Shown here in pieces: positions 8,325 through 20,161 of a DNA stretch of 64,000 nt (position 1 is the stretch's first letter; every line of letters starts with the position of its first letter). Location of the stretch: positions 526,219 to 590,218 of the forward strand of contig NW_025407847.1 of assembly GCF_003324165.1 (NCBI RefSeq), written 5' to 3'. Source of the DNA: Naegleria lovaniensis (lineage: Eukaryota > Heterolobosea > Eutetramitea > Acrasida > Naegleriidae). The position numbers were made by a program, and so were the translations under genes. The notes beneath the pieces are model-generated. The model made no database searches and had not been told where the DNA came from. It saw only the letters and a program-made list of their open reading frames with translations.

Positions 8325-9905
8325 ATGGCGAAAAGAGACCTCACCTCGTTCATTGAGTTTCAAACCAATCTCTCATCACGGTCGTCATTTCAAACCAAGA
8401 AACAAAAATTAACTCCAACATGGATAAATGATGATGAAAATGTTCGGATGATCCTTGTTGATTTTTCAACTTGTTTATTTCATCATGATGATGAAAATTA
8501 TGAACACACTCGGAATGTAGAATTGTTATTGAAAAAGAAATTCTCATGGCAACAAGAAGGCAAAAAGAAATGGCTTTTGAACCGGGAATTGCAATATTAT
8601 AATTTCTTTCCAGTCGAATTTATGAATGATCCTGAATTTGTGTTGAATCATATCATAAATTATGGATATGGATTGAAATTTGCATCCACACAATTAAAAC
8701 GAGATCGAGATTTTGTTTTGAAAGTGGTTCAACAAAATGGTTTAGAGTTACAATTTGCAGATAAACATTTTCGCTATGATAAAGAAGTGGTGTTGACAGC
8801 CATAAAGGAAAATGATGAATCATTTAGATATGCTTCAAAAGCGCTTCAAGATGAGAGGGAATTTGTGTTGGAAGTTGTGAGACAGAATGGAACGGCTTAT
8901 CAGTGGCACCATAAATTTGGAAATGACAAAGAAGTTGCGCTCACTGCTGTCAAACAAAATGGAACTGCATTGCAATTTATATATTATTTCAGATATACAA
9001 ATTCAGATTGGTATGAAACCATTGCATTGGAGGCAATCAAACAAAATAAGAATGCACTTCGATATGTTTCCAAAGATTTCCTTCAAAATCAAGATTTCAT
9101 GTCACAAGCTCTCAAATTAATATTTCCAGATGAGTTTGAAACCTCATGCTCTTTTGATTATTCATCGAAAGAAATCATGCTAAGAGTAGTTTCAGAGTTT
9201 GGATTTTTACTTGAATTTGTGTCAAGTGAACTCAAAAGTGATCGAGATATTGTTTTGAGTGCCGTCAGAAATCATGGTTGTTCATTGAAATTTGCATCAG
9301 AGACTTTGAGAAATGACAAGGAAATTGCATTAATAGCTGTCAAACAAGATGGTTGGTCATTGAGATATGTCTCTTCAGAGTTGAAAGGAGACAAAGAGGT
9401 TGTGTTGGCTGCTGTAAATCAAAATGGACATGCTCTTGAATATGCATCAGAAGAGTTGCAGAATGATCGAGAAGTAGTCTTGAGTGCAGTAACTCAAAAT
9501 GGATATTCTTTGTGTTATGCTTCAAATGAGATGAAGAAAGACAGACAAGTTGTGTTGACAGCTGTAAAACAAAGGGTTGAACTCATTAGATTCGCAGATG
9601 ATGAATTGAAAAAAGACGAAGAAATTGTGTTGGAAGCTATCAAACGAGATCTCTCTGGTTTTCTTTTTATTTCAAAGAAATTATTTTGTGACAAACCATT
9701 CTTGTTGAAAGCAGCAAAATTCTGTGGTAACACACTTCTACAATATACACCCAAAGAAATTACAGATGATCATGAATTTATGGTGAAACTTCGAGAAGAA
9801 ATCAAAAGATCTGGATTTGTTTCAGAGTATAATGAGGAATTGTATCATGAAAGAATGGAATACTTTTATTATGGAGTGTATTTGGGAGCAATTCGAAATC
9901 GCTAA
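8325..9905 (+). CDS. DUF4116-repeat protein, copy C (intact, 526 aa)
   Basis: An intact 526-residue member. The ATG at 8325 (AAAAAATGG context, MAKRDLTSFIEF) is preferred over the upstream in-frame ATGs at 8244 and 8247 because copy I has the equivalent start. The N-terminus is longer than in A and B, with a basic segment (KKQKLTPTWINDDENVRM) before ILVDFSTCLFHHDDEN. Then come KKWLLNREL, FFPVEFMNDPEFVLNHI, the helical units, the SFDYSSKEIM landmark and the cap. The N-terminus and the 3' flank (9906-10071) match copy I at 54-55.7 kb on the opposite strand. The C-terminal third matches copy B. Function unknown; no targeting signal seen. Confidence 0.9.
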   Translation: MAKRDLTSFIEFQTNLSSRSSFQTKKQKLTPTWINDDENVRMILVDFSTCLFHHDDENYEHTRNVELLLKKKFSWQQEGKKKWLLNRELQYYNFFPVEFMNDPEFVLNHIINYGYGLKFASTQLKRDRDFVLKVVQQNGLELQFADKHFRYDKEVVLTAIKENDESFRYASKALQDEREFVLEVVRQNGTAYQWHHKFGNDKEVALTAVKQNGTALQFIYYFRYTNSDWYETIALEAIKQNKNALRYVSKDFLQNQDFMSQALKLIFPDEFETSCSFDYSSKEIMLRVVSEFGFLLEFVSSELKSDRDIVLSAVRNHGCSLKFASETLRNDKEIALIAVKQDGWSLRYVSSELKGDKEVVLAAVNQNGHALEYASEELQNDREVVLSAVTQNGYSLCYASNEMKKDRQVVLTAVKQRVELIRFADDELKKDEEIVLEAIKRDLSGFLFISKKLFCDKPFLLKAAKFCGNTLLQYTPKEITDDHEFMVKLREEIKRSGFVSEYNEELYHERMEYFYYGVYLGAIRNR

Positions 9906-10071
9906 CAGCAATTCCAAGCTGAGCTCTGCGCTACCAACTGGTTTTGTCTCTCTTGCAATACAAAATCTTTCCTGCGTTCGTCTGAACTGCCGAACTTTAT
10001 TGAGGTTTTGCCTTTTGGATTGAATAAAGTTTTTGAGATGTTAAATAACACGAGTTTGGTTTCTTGGAAAC
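9903..10071 (+). repeat. 3' flank shared with DUF4116 copy I (inverted, 44 kb away)
   Basis: The sequence after the copy C stop (starting AGCAATTCCAAGCTGAGCTC) reappears in reverse complement at 53944-54115 after the copy I stop, with scattered differences. The duplicated unit therefore included gene and terminator region. Confidence 0.85.
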
Positions 10072-10086
10072 ACCTCCCTTCAAGCT

Positions 10087-11436
10087 TCAAAATTTTCCAA
10101 TAAAAGCTCCATAATAACATTGCTCCATTCTTTCTTGATACAATTCATCATTATACTCTGAAACAACTCCACTATTTTTGATTTCCTCCATTATTTCCAA
10201 CATAAAGTCAGCGTCGTCTGTAATTTCTCTGGGTACATGTTCCAGAAACATGTTACCACAGAATTTTGCAATTTGTAACAAGAATTGTTTGTCTTTTAAA
10301 AGTTTGTCAGAAGCATATAATACAGCATCTGTATCTTGTTTGACGGCTTCCAACACAATTTCTTTGTCACTTTTCAGTTCGTCGTGTGCATATTCTAGTG
10401 CTAAGCCATGTTGTACAAAAAACATATTCCAATGCCAAACCATCCTGCATGACAGCCAGTAATGCAATTTCTTTGTCATTTCTCAAATCTTCTGATGCAA
10501 ATCGAAGTGAAATACCATCATTTTTAACTGCATTCAAAACTATTTCTCGATCACTTTTGAGTTCACTTGACACAAATTCAAGTAAAAATCCAAATTCTTG
10601 AACCACTCTTAGCATGATGTCTTTCGATGAATAATCAAAAGAATGTAACGTCTCAAATTCTGGAACCGTTAATTTGAGAGATTGAAGCATGAAACTACGA
10701 TCTCGAAGTAAATTCTTATGCACATCGGAGTGCCTTCTTGCTGTGGTTGATTTCTGTAATTTTGTTGTCACATTTGAATCTCTCAATTTCTCAAGCATCT
10801 CGCTATTTTGTTTCACGGCAGTTAACACAACTTCCATGTCATTTTTAAATGTATCTGTAAACCAAAGAGCTACTCCGTTCAATCTAACTGCTTTCAACAC
10901 AAATTCCTTGTCTTTTTGAAGTTCTATCGAAGCAAAATATCTCAATGCATATGGTTCTTGTGTTATAGCTTTCAGTACTACTTCTTGGTCGTTACGAAAA
11001 TCTTGCGCAAATCGGAAATCAGAATATTGTTGTTGAACCGCTTTCAATACAAAATCTCGATCTTGTCGTAGTTGCTTGGATGCATGACCCAATCCATAAC
11101 CATGTTGTTTAATATAATTAAAGACAAATTCAGGATCATTCATAAACTCCACTGGAAAGAATTTCTCATATTTCAATTCCCGATTCAATAACCATTTCTT
11201 CTTTCCAATTTGCAAATTGGAATGAGAATTTCTTTTTCAATAATATTTCCAATCTCCGAATTTGTTCTAACTGTTCATGAAAAGCATTGTTTGAACAATC
11301 AACAAGTATTATCCTCACATTTCTCACTGTTGTTGTTGTTATGAATACATCCATCGATCTCATCGTAATTGATAATATGAAACCGGTTCTTAGAGTTCCG
11401 ATGGTCAGGATGTTCGTCGTGATCTTGTTTGAACAT
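10087..11436 (-). pseudogene. DUF4116-repeat protein, copy D (pseudogene)
   Basis: A minus-strand family member that begins at the ATG at 11436 (MFKQDHDEHPDH, like copy G) and ends with the cap ELYQERMEQCYYGA. Three frame breaks lie near 11320 (before VRIILVD), near 11200 (before GKKKWLLNRE) and near 10400-10480, where a junction inside the repeat array has been lost or duplicated. The break near 10400 seems to involve unit-sized slippage, since LALEYV and LALEYA stand side by side. The total length is a multiple of three, unlike the single-break genes elsewhere in the window. The multiple breaks suggest a real pseudogene. Confidence 0.75.
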
Positions 11437-11615
11437 TTTTTTCAAGGTTACAAAATATCCAGAGCTTGTCCTTCTAATAATCATGTTTAGCACAACACGA
11501 TATTTTGTACGTTAGAATGTAAAGTTATGTACGATAGCCATGGTTTATTTTATTATGGCTAAGAATTATTTCGTATATTAAAATATTAACAATATTAAAT
11601 CAAATTAAGAAAAAA

Positions 11616-12144
11616 ATGTCTGGACGAACGTCTGTGCTGAAGAACATCATGCTGTTAATCAAGGATGTACCCAAATCAGTAAAATTCTATTCGGAGGGAT
11701 TGGGAATGCAAGTAAATCATGTGTCTGAACATTGGGCAGAATTGCAATCGGGACAAATTAAAGTTTGTTTAAACAAAGTAGAAGGGTAAGCATTTCGCTT
11801 ACTTTTGAGAAAATGTAATCATCAAACTATTTCTTTGGATTTCATGGTTTCGGAAAATGTGGAATTTTTTCATAATAATTATTAATTTAAATCATTTGAC
11901 AATTTTTTCAATTTCATTATTTCAATCAATTAGTGAAGCTGCATGCACAACTGGATATTCTCCTTTTCTTTGTTTTGACGTTACACAAATGGATAAAACC
12001 ATTTATAAATTAATTGAAATGGGAGCCGTTCTTGATGGTCCAATTAAATATCCAGCTCATGGAAAAGTTGCTTCACTCCGCTCTCCTGATGGCCACATGG
12101 TGGGTCTGTTTGAGCATGCAGAACACTTAAAACAACAGGAATAA
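11616..12144 (+). CDS. VOC/glyoxalase-fold protein, two exons (126 aa)
   Basis: Exon 1 is 11616-11785 and exon 2 is 11934-12144, with a 148-nt GTAAGC...TTAG intron in a glycine codon (VEG|EAACTTGYS). The product is a single-domain vicinal-oxygen-chelate protein: the N-terminus KNIMLLIKDVPKSVKFYSEG is the typical first beta-alpha unit (glyoxalase / bleomycin-resistance family), and SPDGHMVGLFEH is the typical closing strand with a Glu at the metal position. About 126 residues is normal for one VOC module. Substrate unknown. The ATG sits after an A-run. Exon 2 alone would also read as a longer ORF back into the intron, but the splice restores the fold. Confidence 0.8.
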
Positions 12145-12398
12145 TCATTCTAAGCCTTAGAATATTTCAGTAACTTGGATTGCCAATTCAATTATTATTA
12201 TTTATTAAAAAAGTTTTGGATATTATTTGTGTTGGATAATGTAACTTCGATATATTGAAGCTCAACACACGTCTCTACCTAATAATGGTCAGAATGAATC
12301 CATGCTCGTGTGTGCTCTACTCAACACTCCTCAATTAGTAGCAATGTCTGCTTTCGTTTATCATTCTAGTGATGGTATCCTACGAATATTTGCGTCCA

Positions 12399-15300
12399 TT
12401 ATTTTTGTTCAGTACTTGCTTTCGGCACAGATAATAAGGAAGGATTGATGGTTACAGTCTTTGTGACGTCGCTCGTTTTGTAAATACCAACAAGAGTATT
12501 TGCTAATTCAAACATATTGTTTCTCAAACTAATAATCAAAAACTGAGCATCGTTTTTTGTTCGCTCCTTCACATAGTTTGCAACAATAGAGACGTTTCTA
12601 AAATCCAGAGCTGCATCAATTTCATCCATGACATAAATTGGAGTTGGTTTGTAGTGGTGCAAAGCAAATACTAACGCAAGCGAAGATAGGGTTTTCTCAC
12701 CTCCAGATAAATTTGAAATGTTCTTCCAGCTCTTTCTTGGAGGTCTAACAGAGAAGACAATTCCTTCTGAAAATGGATCCAAGCTGTCAACAAGTTCCAA
12801 TTCAGCGTCACCTCCCAAGGTAATGGTCTGATAAATTTCTTTCAGTTTCATTGTGATGGAAGTGAATCCTCTCATAAACTCATCTAAACGTTTTCTTCGT
12901 AACTCTTCATACAATTTCTGAGCCTTATTTCTCTCAATAGTAATTTGCTCAAGGTCTTTAACTTTGACCTTATAATCCTCTTCTTTCTTTTTGTAATCTT
13001 CAATGGCAGAAAGATTTGGTTTCATTTTCTCCAACTCTGAAACGAGAATGGTAATATCATAATTCAATGTTTGAATGTTCACCTGTTGAATTGCTTGCTT
13101 TTTCTTTCGTGCCAGTCGAACGCTAAAGCTTTTACCCATATCATCCTCCTCATCTTGCATCACATTGTCATCTTCTTGGTCGTTGGCCTTTTCATCGTCA
13201 GAGGTGTCCATCTCGTCCTCTTGCCCATTGGATGTTTTCTTTACTCTCTTCTTTCCAGATTCTTGTTGTTCAGCGCTTTCCAGTTCGAAAAGAACCTCAA
13301 ATTCTGAGTCATACGTCTTTTCATGTTTTTCCATCTCCTCTCGCCTTTTAGTGACCAACCTCTCAATCTCTTTGACTTCTTTGATACAGTCATCCAATGA
13401 ATTTTTAAGTTCAAGTTCTTTTTCTCTGGCCTTGGCAAACTGCTTTCGTACTTGTTCACACTCACTTTCTTTTTGTGTGGTTTCAGTCTCTTTTTCTTTC
13501 AGCTGGACTTCAAGCTCAGAAATTTCCATCATGATGGGAGCAGCCTCTTCTTCAATGAGTTTTTTCTTGGCTTCAATATCCTCTATTTTCTTTCCGATAT
13601 TGTCAAACTCTTCTTGTTCAGATTTTAGCTGCTTCTCAAGCTTTTTAAGACTCTTCTCATGCGACTCTCTTTGAACTTGGACCTTGCTGAGCTTTAAATT
13701 GGCCTCGTCAATTTTGTTGTTAAGCTCTTTTACGAGATCCTTTTGCTTTTTAAGTTTACCATCTCCAACGTTCTCAATTTGAAGAACAAGCTTTTCCATG
13801 TCAGCCTCTAAGGATTTGAATTTTCTTCGATGATCTTCCAACTCTTTTTTATATTCCTCTAATTCGTTGTTCAAGTCTGTCAATCGGTCTTCATATTCCT
13901 TGCTGGGCTCTTTTTTAAGATCTTTTTCCATGTTTTTCATTTGGTTTTGTAGATCAGTAGCTGTTTTTTCAATGGATTCAATGTCAAGAGAAATTTCTTT
14001 TAAGCGCATTTCAATGTTAGAATTCTCTGCTTCCAGTCTTTTGAGCTCTTGAGAAATACTTTGTCGTTTGTACTGTTGTTGCAAATAGTCGTGTTCTGCC
14101 ATTTCTAAATTAGACTTGGCTTCGCTAATCTCCTTTTCTGATATTCTAACAATTTTCTTTGCATTTCCTGAAAGTGTCATGAGCCCCTTAACGATGGTTT
14201 TACCACCACCGCTCATTGTACCATATTCTTCGATAAGATCACCCTTAAGTGAGACCACTCTCCATCTCTTTTGCTTGTTGTAAGCAATTCTGGTGGCCTG
14301 TTCTAGATCATTTGCTACAAGGGTGTTTTGTACACCATAATAAAAGGCCTTTCTGAATTTTTCTTCGTTTGGAGTAATGAGGTCATAGAGACGGGGTACT
14401 TTTTCAGGAATGGAATTTTCAGGAAGTGTTTGAGGAGGACTGATCTTTTCAAGAATAATAAATGTAGCAACACCTAATGAATGCTCTTTCAAATAGTCAA
14501 CGCATTTTGTTGCTGCATCGGTAGTCTCAACAACAATGCTATTCAAAAAACCACACGCCATAGAAATTGCAATGTCATACTTGGGATCAATGGTTCCCAA
14601 ATCTCCCAATCTACCGTACACGTCTGCAATGTTAGATTCATTAAGTAAAGCTTGAACAATTCTATTCTGTGAAATGCTGTTTTGTTGATCGGTTTTCAAA
14701 GTTGAGTAACGCTGTCTCAGCACAATGACTTGTTTCTCCATATCGCCCATGCCATTTTCGAGACTGGTTAACCGTTCTCTTTCTTCCTTTATCCTATTGA
14801 TATTGTTAGCTTGTATCTTTTTGTTTTTTGTGATTTCTTCCTTTTTTGTCGTGAGTTGATTGTTGAGCTTTTCAAGCTCTGATTTCTTTCTCTCGTATTC
14901 CTTTTTGGTGCTGTCTTTTTTCTCTTGTACCAACTTGATCTCTGACTCAGCCAATGATATTTTCTCCTTAATTTCATTTTCTCTCTGTTTAAACGGAGCA
15001 AGTTGCTTGTTTTTCTCCTCTTTCTGTTGTGACAATGTGCTTATTTCTTTTTGGCATTGTTGATATATTTCGTCTACTTTTTGAGTAGCTTTCTCTAGAT
15101 CTGGTGTGAGCTTTGAAAGTTCGCGCTTGAGACTATCCTCAGTGCTGAGACATTCATCGATCTTGTGCTGCAAGTCATCCTTTTTGCTATCACCTGACTT
15201 GAGACTCTTCTCCAACTGTTGTTTTCTATTTTTCGTGATTTTTAAATCCTCTTTCAATTTTTCGTCCTTATTTTCAAACTCGGTAAACTTGCTTTTCTGC

Positions 15301-16483
15301 TTTTGTAGTTTTTTAGAAATTGTGTCTTGCTCCTTTTTGCAATTCTTATAGAGTTCTTCTTTCTTGGAAATTTCTGCACTGACCTGCGAAAGTTTTTCCT
15401 TCTCGAGTTCGTGTTGTGCCTTTAATTTGGTATTCTCGTCTTGTTTTTGTGTCAATCGTTGAGAGGAATCATAAAGTTGCTTCTGAGCAAGCAAGTGATA
15501 CTTTTCAACAAGGTCCCGTTTCTTCTTCAAATACTTGATTGCTTCATTCATGGGGCCTTCCAAAGCCTCCTTCTCTTTCTTGGCTCCGTTCACTCGATTC
15601 AGTTTTTCTTGTCGCTTTTCGTTCAATTGTTCCACCTCCACCAATGATTTTTCAATCTTCTCTACGTATTTGTTTGTTCCAATAATATCCTCAATATATT
15701 CAAGTAAACCATCTTCATTTTCTGATGGAGCTTTTGGTTTCATGAGAGAAATTTGCTCAACCTCTCCTTGAAGAATTAAAAATCTATTATTTTCCAAATC
15801 AATTCCTTTTGATTTAAGAAGATTTGTTACCTCTGTGTATGAGCTTTTCCCACTATCTATGTAATATGTCGAAACACTATTCCTATTGACCGTTCTTTTT
15901 ACAATAAATTCTGAATCGGGAACAATTTCATGATTTGAATTATCATTTCTGACAAAAATCTCTGCAAAATGTACCGAAACGCTGGCCTCTTCAAGATTTG
16001 GATAATTCTTTGAGCTGTGAATTAATTCTGACAGCTTTTTCAGTCTCAATTTTTTGCCCTTTTTTCCAAATACGAATTGAATGGCATCAATTACATTGGA
16101 TTTTCCGGATCCGTTTGGTCCAACAACACAAGTGAAGCTCTGAAAGACCAAATATCCAATGAATGGTTCCGTGATCAATCATTTCATCGAATGGTATTAA
16201 GTCGTTGTTAGTACTATTTCTTGAACCATCAATTCTCATGGATACATACCTTATCAAAGGGACCAATCTCTCTTTTACCAGCATATGATTTGAAATTCTT
16301 GAGAACCATCTTTTGGATGATGAGCCTTTTTCCACTAGAATGGTCAGTGGGCTCATTTGAATTCACATCTGCTTGCGAGGCAGTTGATGTTTCCAAATCT
16401 TCATCAACTTCCGAATCGTTATGCTTGTTATTATGCGAAGCTGATGATGATGAACCGGATGTGGACGAAGTATTCAATGTCAT
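12399..16483 (-). CDS. SMC4: Condensin subunit SMC4, two exons (about 1324 aa)
   Basis: Exons complement(16250..16483) and complement(12399..16139), joined by a 110-nt GTATGT...TTTCAG intron (GPFDK|SFTCVVGPNG). The ATPase head is split as in all SMC proteins: Walker A GPNGSGKSN near residue 85; ABC signature LSGGEKTLSSLALVFALH near 1220; Walker B IYVMDEIDAALD near 1250. Long coiled coils flank a hinge near residue 600 (GRLGDLGTIDPKYD). YFLVFKSF-type ends and LRNNMFELANTLVGIYKT are characteristic of SMC4 rather than SMC1-3. With SMC2 it forms the condensin core that compacts mitotic chromosomes. An acidic insert (DEMDTSDDEKANDQEDD) interrupts the second coiled coil near 13150-13250. The N-terminus before the head is Ser/Asp-rich and probably disordered. 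Confidence 0.95.
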
Positions 16484-16621
16484 GATGATTCAATGGTTCT
16501 CCGTATTGTTGTTGCTGTTGATTTTAATAGCAATATGTGAAGTCCAGCAGCTGATTCCGAATTTTTTGAATTTGAATTTGAAAATTTATTTGATGAGCGG
16601 GAATATTTTTCTCGTGTGCTT

Positions 16622-17816
16622 CTAATCCGCATGGGCATGTTCTCCTTCTTCATCCTCTCGAATATCACTCACTTTCGTTCCACTGATTGCTCTTGCTAAA
16701 ATTTTCAACACCAAATAAAACCAAAAGACGTGAAGAGCTACCAGTAAGCATAGTAAGGAAATAAGGACCCAATACGTGCTCACACAATATCTGAAAAGAC
16801 AACATCCATAATCACTGACCTCTGCAGGGTAGATTGAATCTGAAACGTATCGAAAGAGGTAATATCTATACGTTTCCAAATTTCATCATGACGAACGATT
16901 ATAATTTTACAATAATATCATATCCCAAGCATATGGTCAAACATTTCATTATAGAAATTTAAAATATTTTGAATTTGTTGTCTATGATTATACTCACACA
17001 CTTACCTTGAAGGATCATCCCAACCTTGAAAATTCATGGCAGCCATATAAATAATATAAGGTAAAAACAAGAGTCTCATCAAGAAGAAGGACAATGTAAA
17101 TGCCACAAACAACATGGTCGATATGGTTTCCATTTTGAGATGATGCATTCCTTTGGCACTGTACAAGAAAATGTCCACAAAATCATGCAAAATTAATACC
17201 AAACTTCCAACTCGATGATGATGAGCAGCTAGGCAAAATGTAATTAACATGATGGTTGCAATATGATGTGCGACCATTTCTGCAAAATCGACAATCTCTC
17301 ATCAATAAACAATACAGTAAATAAAGCTTGTACATAAAAAGCACATCCCAGTAACATGTAAAACCTGAAATGTGGTGTCTCAAATCCAGTATGTCCATGT
17401 GGATATTCCAACACACAAAATGATGCATCCACAAACCACGAGGTCTCTTTCAACACAAAATACCCAAATACTGTCATGAACAAGTAATAGGAACAGAACC
17501 AAACATTTTCTTTGAAACGAGTTTTTGAAAGTGGAGAAATGTGTTTGAAACGTTCGGTGAGTGTCAATGGATGCAACACGAATTGATACATGAGTTTTCG
17601 GAGTATAAATATGACAATGGCCATTACCAACACTGTCAATGAATCATGAGAAGACCAATTAACTCTTCGAAATGGAGCTGGTTCGTCACTTCCGAGAATG
17701 AGAGAAAAGGTGTGAGGAGGACCTGTGACATTGTGTGGATGAGCAGTGTAGGCATATTCATTGTTGGAACCGTATAAACCAAACCATTCGTCGATGATGT
17801 GATAATAATTTTTCAT
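16622..17816 (-). CDS. TLC-domain protein, ceramide synthase family (about 326 aa)
   Basis: Exons complement(17006..17816) and complement(16622..16790), with a 215-nt GTAAGT...TTTCAG intron (DDPSR|YCVSTYW). The Lag1 motif is clear: MVAHHIATIMLI, then RVGSLVLILHDFVDIFLYSAK, with the paired His and the HD...D that ceramide synthases need to N-acylate sphingoid bases in the ER. Several hydrophobic helices precede and follow, and the C-terminus is short and acidic (REDEEGEHAHAD), as in yeast and plant members. The start is the first in-frame ATG, at 17816. There is one frame break near 17288: FIDERLS and DFAEMVAHH are contiguous in the family but one base apart here, consistent with a missing base. 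No homeobox-like domain is seen. Confidence 0.85.
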
Positions 17817-18445
17817 CTCTTGATCAATGAGTGTTTGAGTGCTGAGTAATGATAATGATAATCGAATGAATGATTTGTGTTTGGATATGAAGAAAAAAAT
17901 GTAAGTGGTGGAGCGGATGCTTTTTTCAAAATTCCGATGAATGGATAGACCGTTAAGGCAGTAAAATCGGAAACAATGTTTGTTTGCAAGATGCAACGTG
18001 ATGGTCGTATTCGAGAGGAATGGTTTTGGCACTCTTGTCGCAATTTTTTTGTTGATTGCAAAAGGAAGAGCTCGTCACGTCCAACGTTCGAAATGTTCCT
18101 CTCTTGGCATGACCGTTGATGAAGGAATGAGAGTGGAAGGATATTGACTTGCATGACATTTGGCAGTTACTTTTACATGGCAATTACTGGTCGATAACAT
18201 GCAAAAGCAACAAGGAATAGATCTTCAGAATGGCTGTTCTTTGCAAGTGTGTGTTTGGCCGTCCAAAATGGTCGTGCAATAATTTTTATTTGTCGTTGTA
18301 AAAAATCGGTCAACCGAGTTTTTTGGGATTGAAAAAATTTTCGTTGAAAAAAATACGTCGAAATTGGTTCGTATCACTCGCTCATTTTTTTGCTCACCTT
18401 CAATCATTTCACTTTCTGAATAACATCAACAACAACAGATTAACA
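17817..18445. other. Divergent promoter region between the ceramide synthase-like gene and eL36
   Basis: About 630 bp between two divergently transcribed genes. Overlapping minus-strand open frames occur, but they lack a family signature and have biased composition, so I do not call a gene. The 100 bases before the eL36 start are T-rich and then CAACA-rich, probably its leader. Confidence 0.45.
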
Positions 18446-18793
18446 ATGGTCGCAACTGGTATCTCCGTCGGAAGACTTGGAAAGAGAGGTTTCCCAACAA
18501 CAAAGAGACCTAAGGTCCAAAAGACAAAGAAGACCTCCAAGCACAGAGTTGTCAAGGATATTGTTGAAGAGGCTATCGGTATTGCTCCATACGAAGCAAG
18601 ACTTATTGATCTTATCGAAATGTCCGAAAAGAGAGCTTTGAGATTTGCCAAGAAGAGACTTGGCTCTCTCACTCGTGCTAAGAAGAAGCTCAGAGCTGTC
18701 GAAGATCTCAAGAGAAGAATCAAGAGAAGACAACAAGACAGATTGAACGAACAACAAAAACTCCAAGGAGCTACTACTACCACTCAAAAGTAA
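18446..18793 (+). CDS. RPL36: 60S ribosomal protein eL36 (115 aa)
   Basis: A complete, intronless 115-residue basic protein. SVGRLGKRGF at the N-terminus, KHRVVKDIVEEAIGIAPYEA in the middle and KRALRFAKKRLGSLTRAKKK are the family signature (the eukaryote-wide APYE motif is present). It is a structural protein of the large ribosomal subunit. The ATG at 18446 (ACAATGGTC) is used; the frame is open further upstream but without conservation. Codon choice differs from its neighbours: AGA for Arg, AAG for Lys and CTC/CTT for Leu dominate, as expected for a highly expressed gene. The C-terminal tail after the family core is Gln/Thr-rich and longer than in animals. Confidence 0.95.
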   Translation: MVATGISVGRLGKRGFPTTKRPKVQKTKKTSKHRVVKDIVEEAIGIAPYEARLIDLIEMSEKRALRFAKKRLGSLTRAKKKLRAVEDLKRRIKRRQQDRLNEQQKLQGATTTTQK

Positions 18794-18902
18794 ATTTATT
18801 CCTCATAAACAAAAATTCTTAAATTCTCCAAACTTATTGTTCTGCTTTGACAAGCACTCTCCACGCCTCAATCTGCAGAATTACATTATCACCTGCAAAA
18901 AA

Positions 18903-20063
18903 ATGTTCACTCCACAATCGTCATCAAGTAACTCGGGCGTCAACATTTTCTCGGCTCACTCGGCCTCTCAAATCCCAAATCTCAATCTTCGTATCACTCT
19001 TTCTCCTTTTCAAACACCAACCTATATTTATAATATTTTCTTTTCGACTCCAACAGGTTTTAGAACATTTAGTTTTACTCACTCGGGTCCCGATATTCTC
19101 ATTCATGAAATACAAGCTCCACAAATTCTTCATACACGCACACTGAGAGGCCACACTAATCAAATCAGTGGGCTATCCTTTTCAAAAACGAATGAAAACA
19201 TGCTCATTTCGTGTTCTCACGATAGCACAGTTCGGCTATGGGACTTGAGAATGTCTGACCAATCAAGTTGTGTTCAGTCTCTCTCTTTCGAAGGAACTAC
19301 TCTCGCTCCTCAACTCAATACAGTGGATCTTTCTTTCGGAAGTGGATATTTATATGCTGTCGGAAGTGGACAAGTCATGCAACAAGGCTCCATTGCTGTA
19401 GGAGATTTACGTAAAAACACCTCTCCTCTTTCAAATTATTTAGTAATGGACGAAATTCATAGTGATTGCGTGAATCAGGTTTCATTTGGATCTAACAATA
19501 TGCTTTATTCATGTTCCGATGATGGATTAATACATATTTATGACATTTCAGAGTCTAATCAAAAACAAGCGTACGACGAGTTGGAAGATTCTTTGGATGG
19601 AGCTTTAAATGTTGAGGACTCTGTAGAGAGATTTGGATTTTTAGGAACGACTAATTGTTTGTACGCTCTATCGAGTACGAATCACCTTCACTTTTGGCTC
19701 TATGATGCTCAGGAAGATGAATATGCAGATTATCGCGTCATGAAACGAGAAGACGAGTGGTACAATTTCAAACAATTTAAAGAGACGAGTACACAACTCT
19801 TAGATATGGACGCCCAAGATAATTTACATTTCGTTGAAGTGACAGGCTCTGTAGGAGATGATAGTGTCATGCTACACGCAAGTGCATTAGGATGTGTCTA
19901 TGTTTTCAAGATGGCAAAGGATTTAAAGTCTCAAGAATTGGTGGCAGTCATGAGAGGAGGTCACTCCAAAGACTCCCTTATCCGTACTGTGAAAGTATTG
20001 AATTCAACAACCTTAATGACTGCTGGAGAGGATGGCAAACTTTGTGTCTTTACAGCAGATTAA
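18903..20063 (+). CDS. WD40-repeat protein, WDR89-like (386 aa)
   Basis: An intronless 386-residue protein. WD repeats are visible at LRGHTNQISGLSF...DSTVRLWDLR, at DCVNQVSFGSNNMLYSCSDD...IHIYDI, and at the C-terminal GGHSKDSLIRTVKVL...TAGEDGKLCVF. Overall length, spacing of repeats and the GGH...TAGEDG ending resemble WDR89. The propeller is expected to serve protein-protein contacts; no enzymatic role. The ATG at 18903 (AAAAAAATG) is preferred to the open frame upstream, which begins only at a TTG. It follows eL36 by about 110 bp on the same strand. Confidence 0.8.
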   Translation: MFTPQSSSSNSGVNIFSAHSASQIPNLNLRITLSPFQTPTYIYNIFFSTPTGFRTFSFTHSGPDILIHEIQAPQILHTRTLRGHTNQISGLSFSKTNENMLISCSHDSTVRLWDLRMSDQSSCVQSLSFEGTTLAPQLNTVDLSFGSGYLYAVGSGQVMQQGSIAVGDLRKNTSPLSNYLVMDEIHSDCVNQVSFGSNNMLYSCSDDGLIHIYDISESNQKQAYDELEDSLDGALNVEDSVERFGFLGTTNCLYALSSTNHLHFWLYDAQEDEYADYRVMKREDEWYNFKQFKETSTQLLDMDAQDNLHFVEVTGSVGDDSVMLHASALGCVYVFKMAKDLKSQELVAVMRGGHSKDSLIRTVKVLNSTTLMTAGEDGKLCVFTAD

Positions 20064-20161
20064 ATCATAGTCAAAATTGAACATTATTCAGTTGATGGAA
20101 TAAAGCTTATGGAATTGAATTGTTTTTAAATAAATAATTAATAAATTTAAAAGTGCAAAAA

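Noticed and set aside
13165-13674. 169-codon plus-strand frame opposite SMC4
   Set aside because: Ser/Phe-rich antisense of Glu/Lys coiled-coil codons; typical shadow frame.
17817-18183. 113-codon and 76-codon minus-strand frames upstream of the ceramide synthase-like gene
   Set aside because: Overlapping each other, start outside A-rich context, no family signature; probably leader sequence.
18409-18787. Two long minus-strand frames opposite eL36
   Set aside because: Antisense of a highly biased ribosomal protein gene; the sense product is certain.
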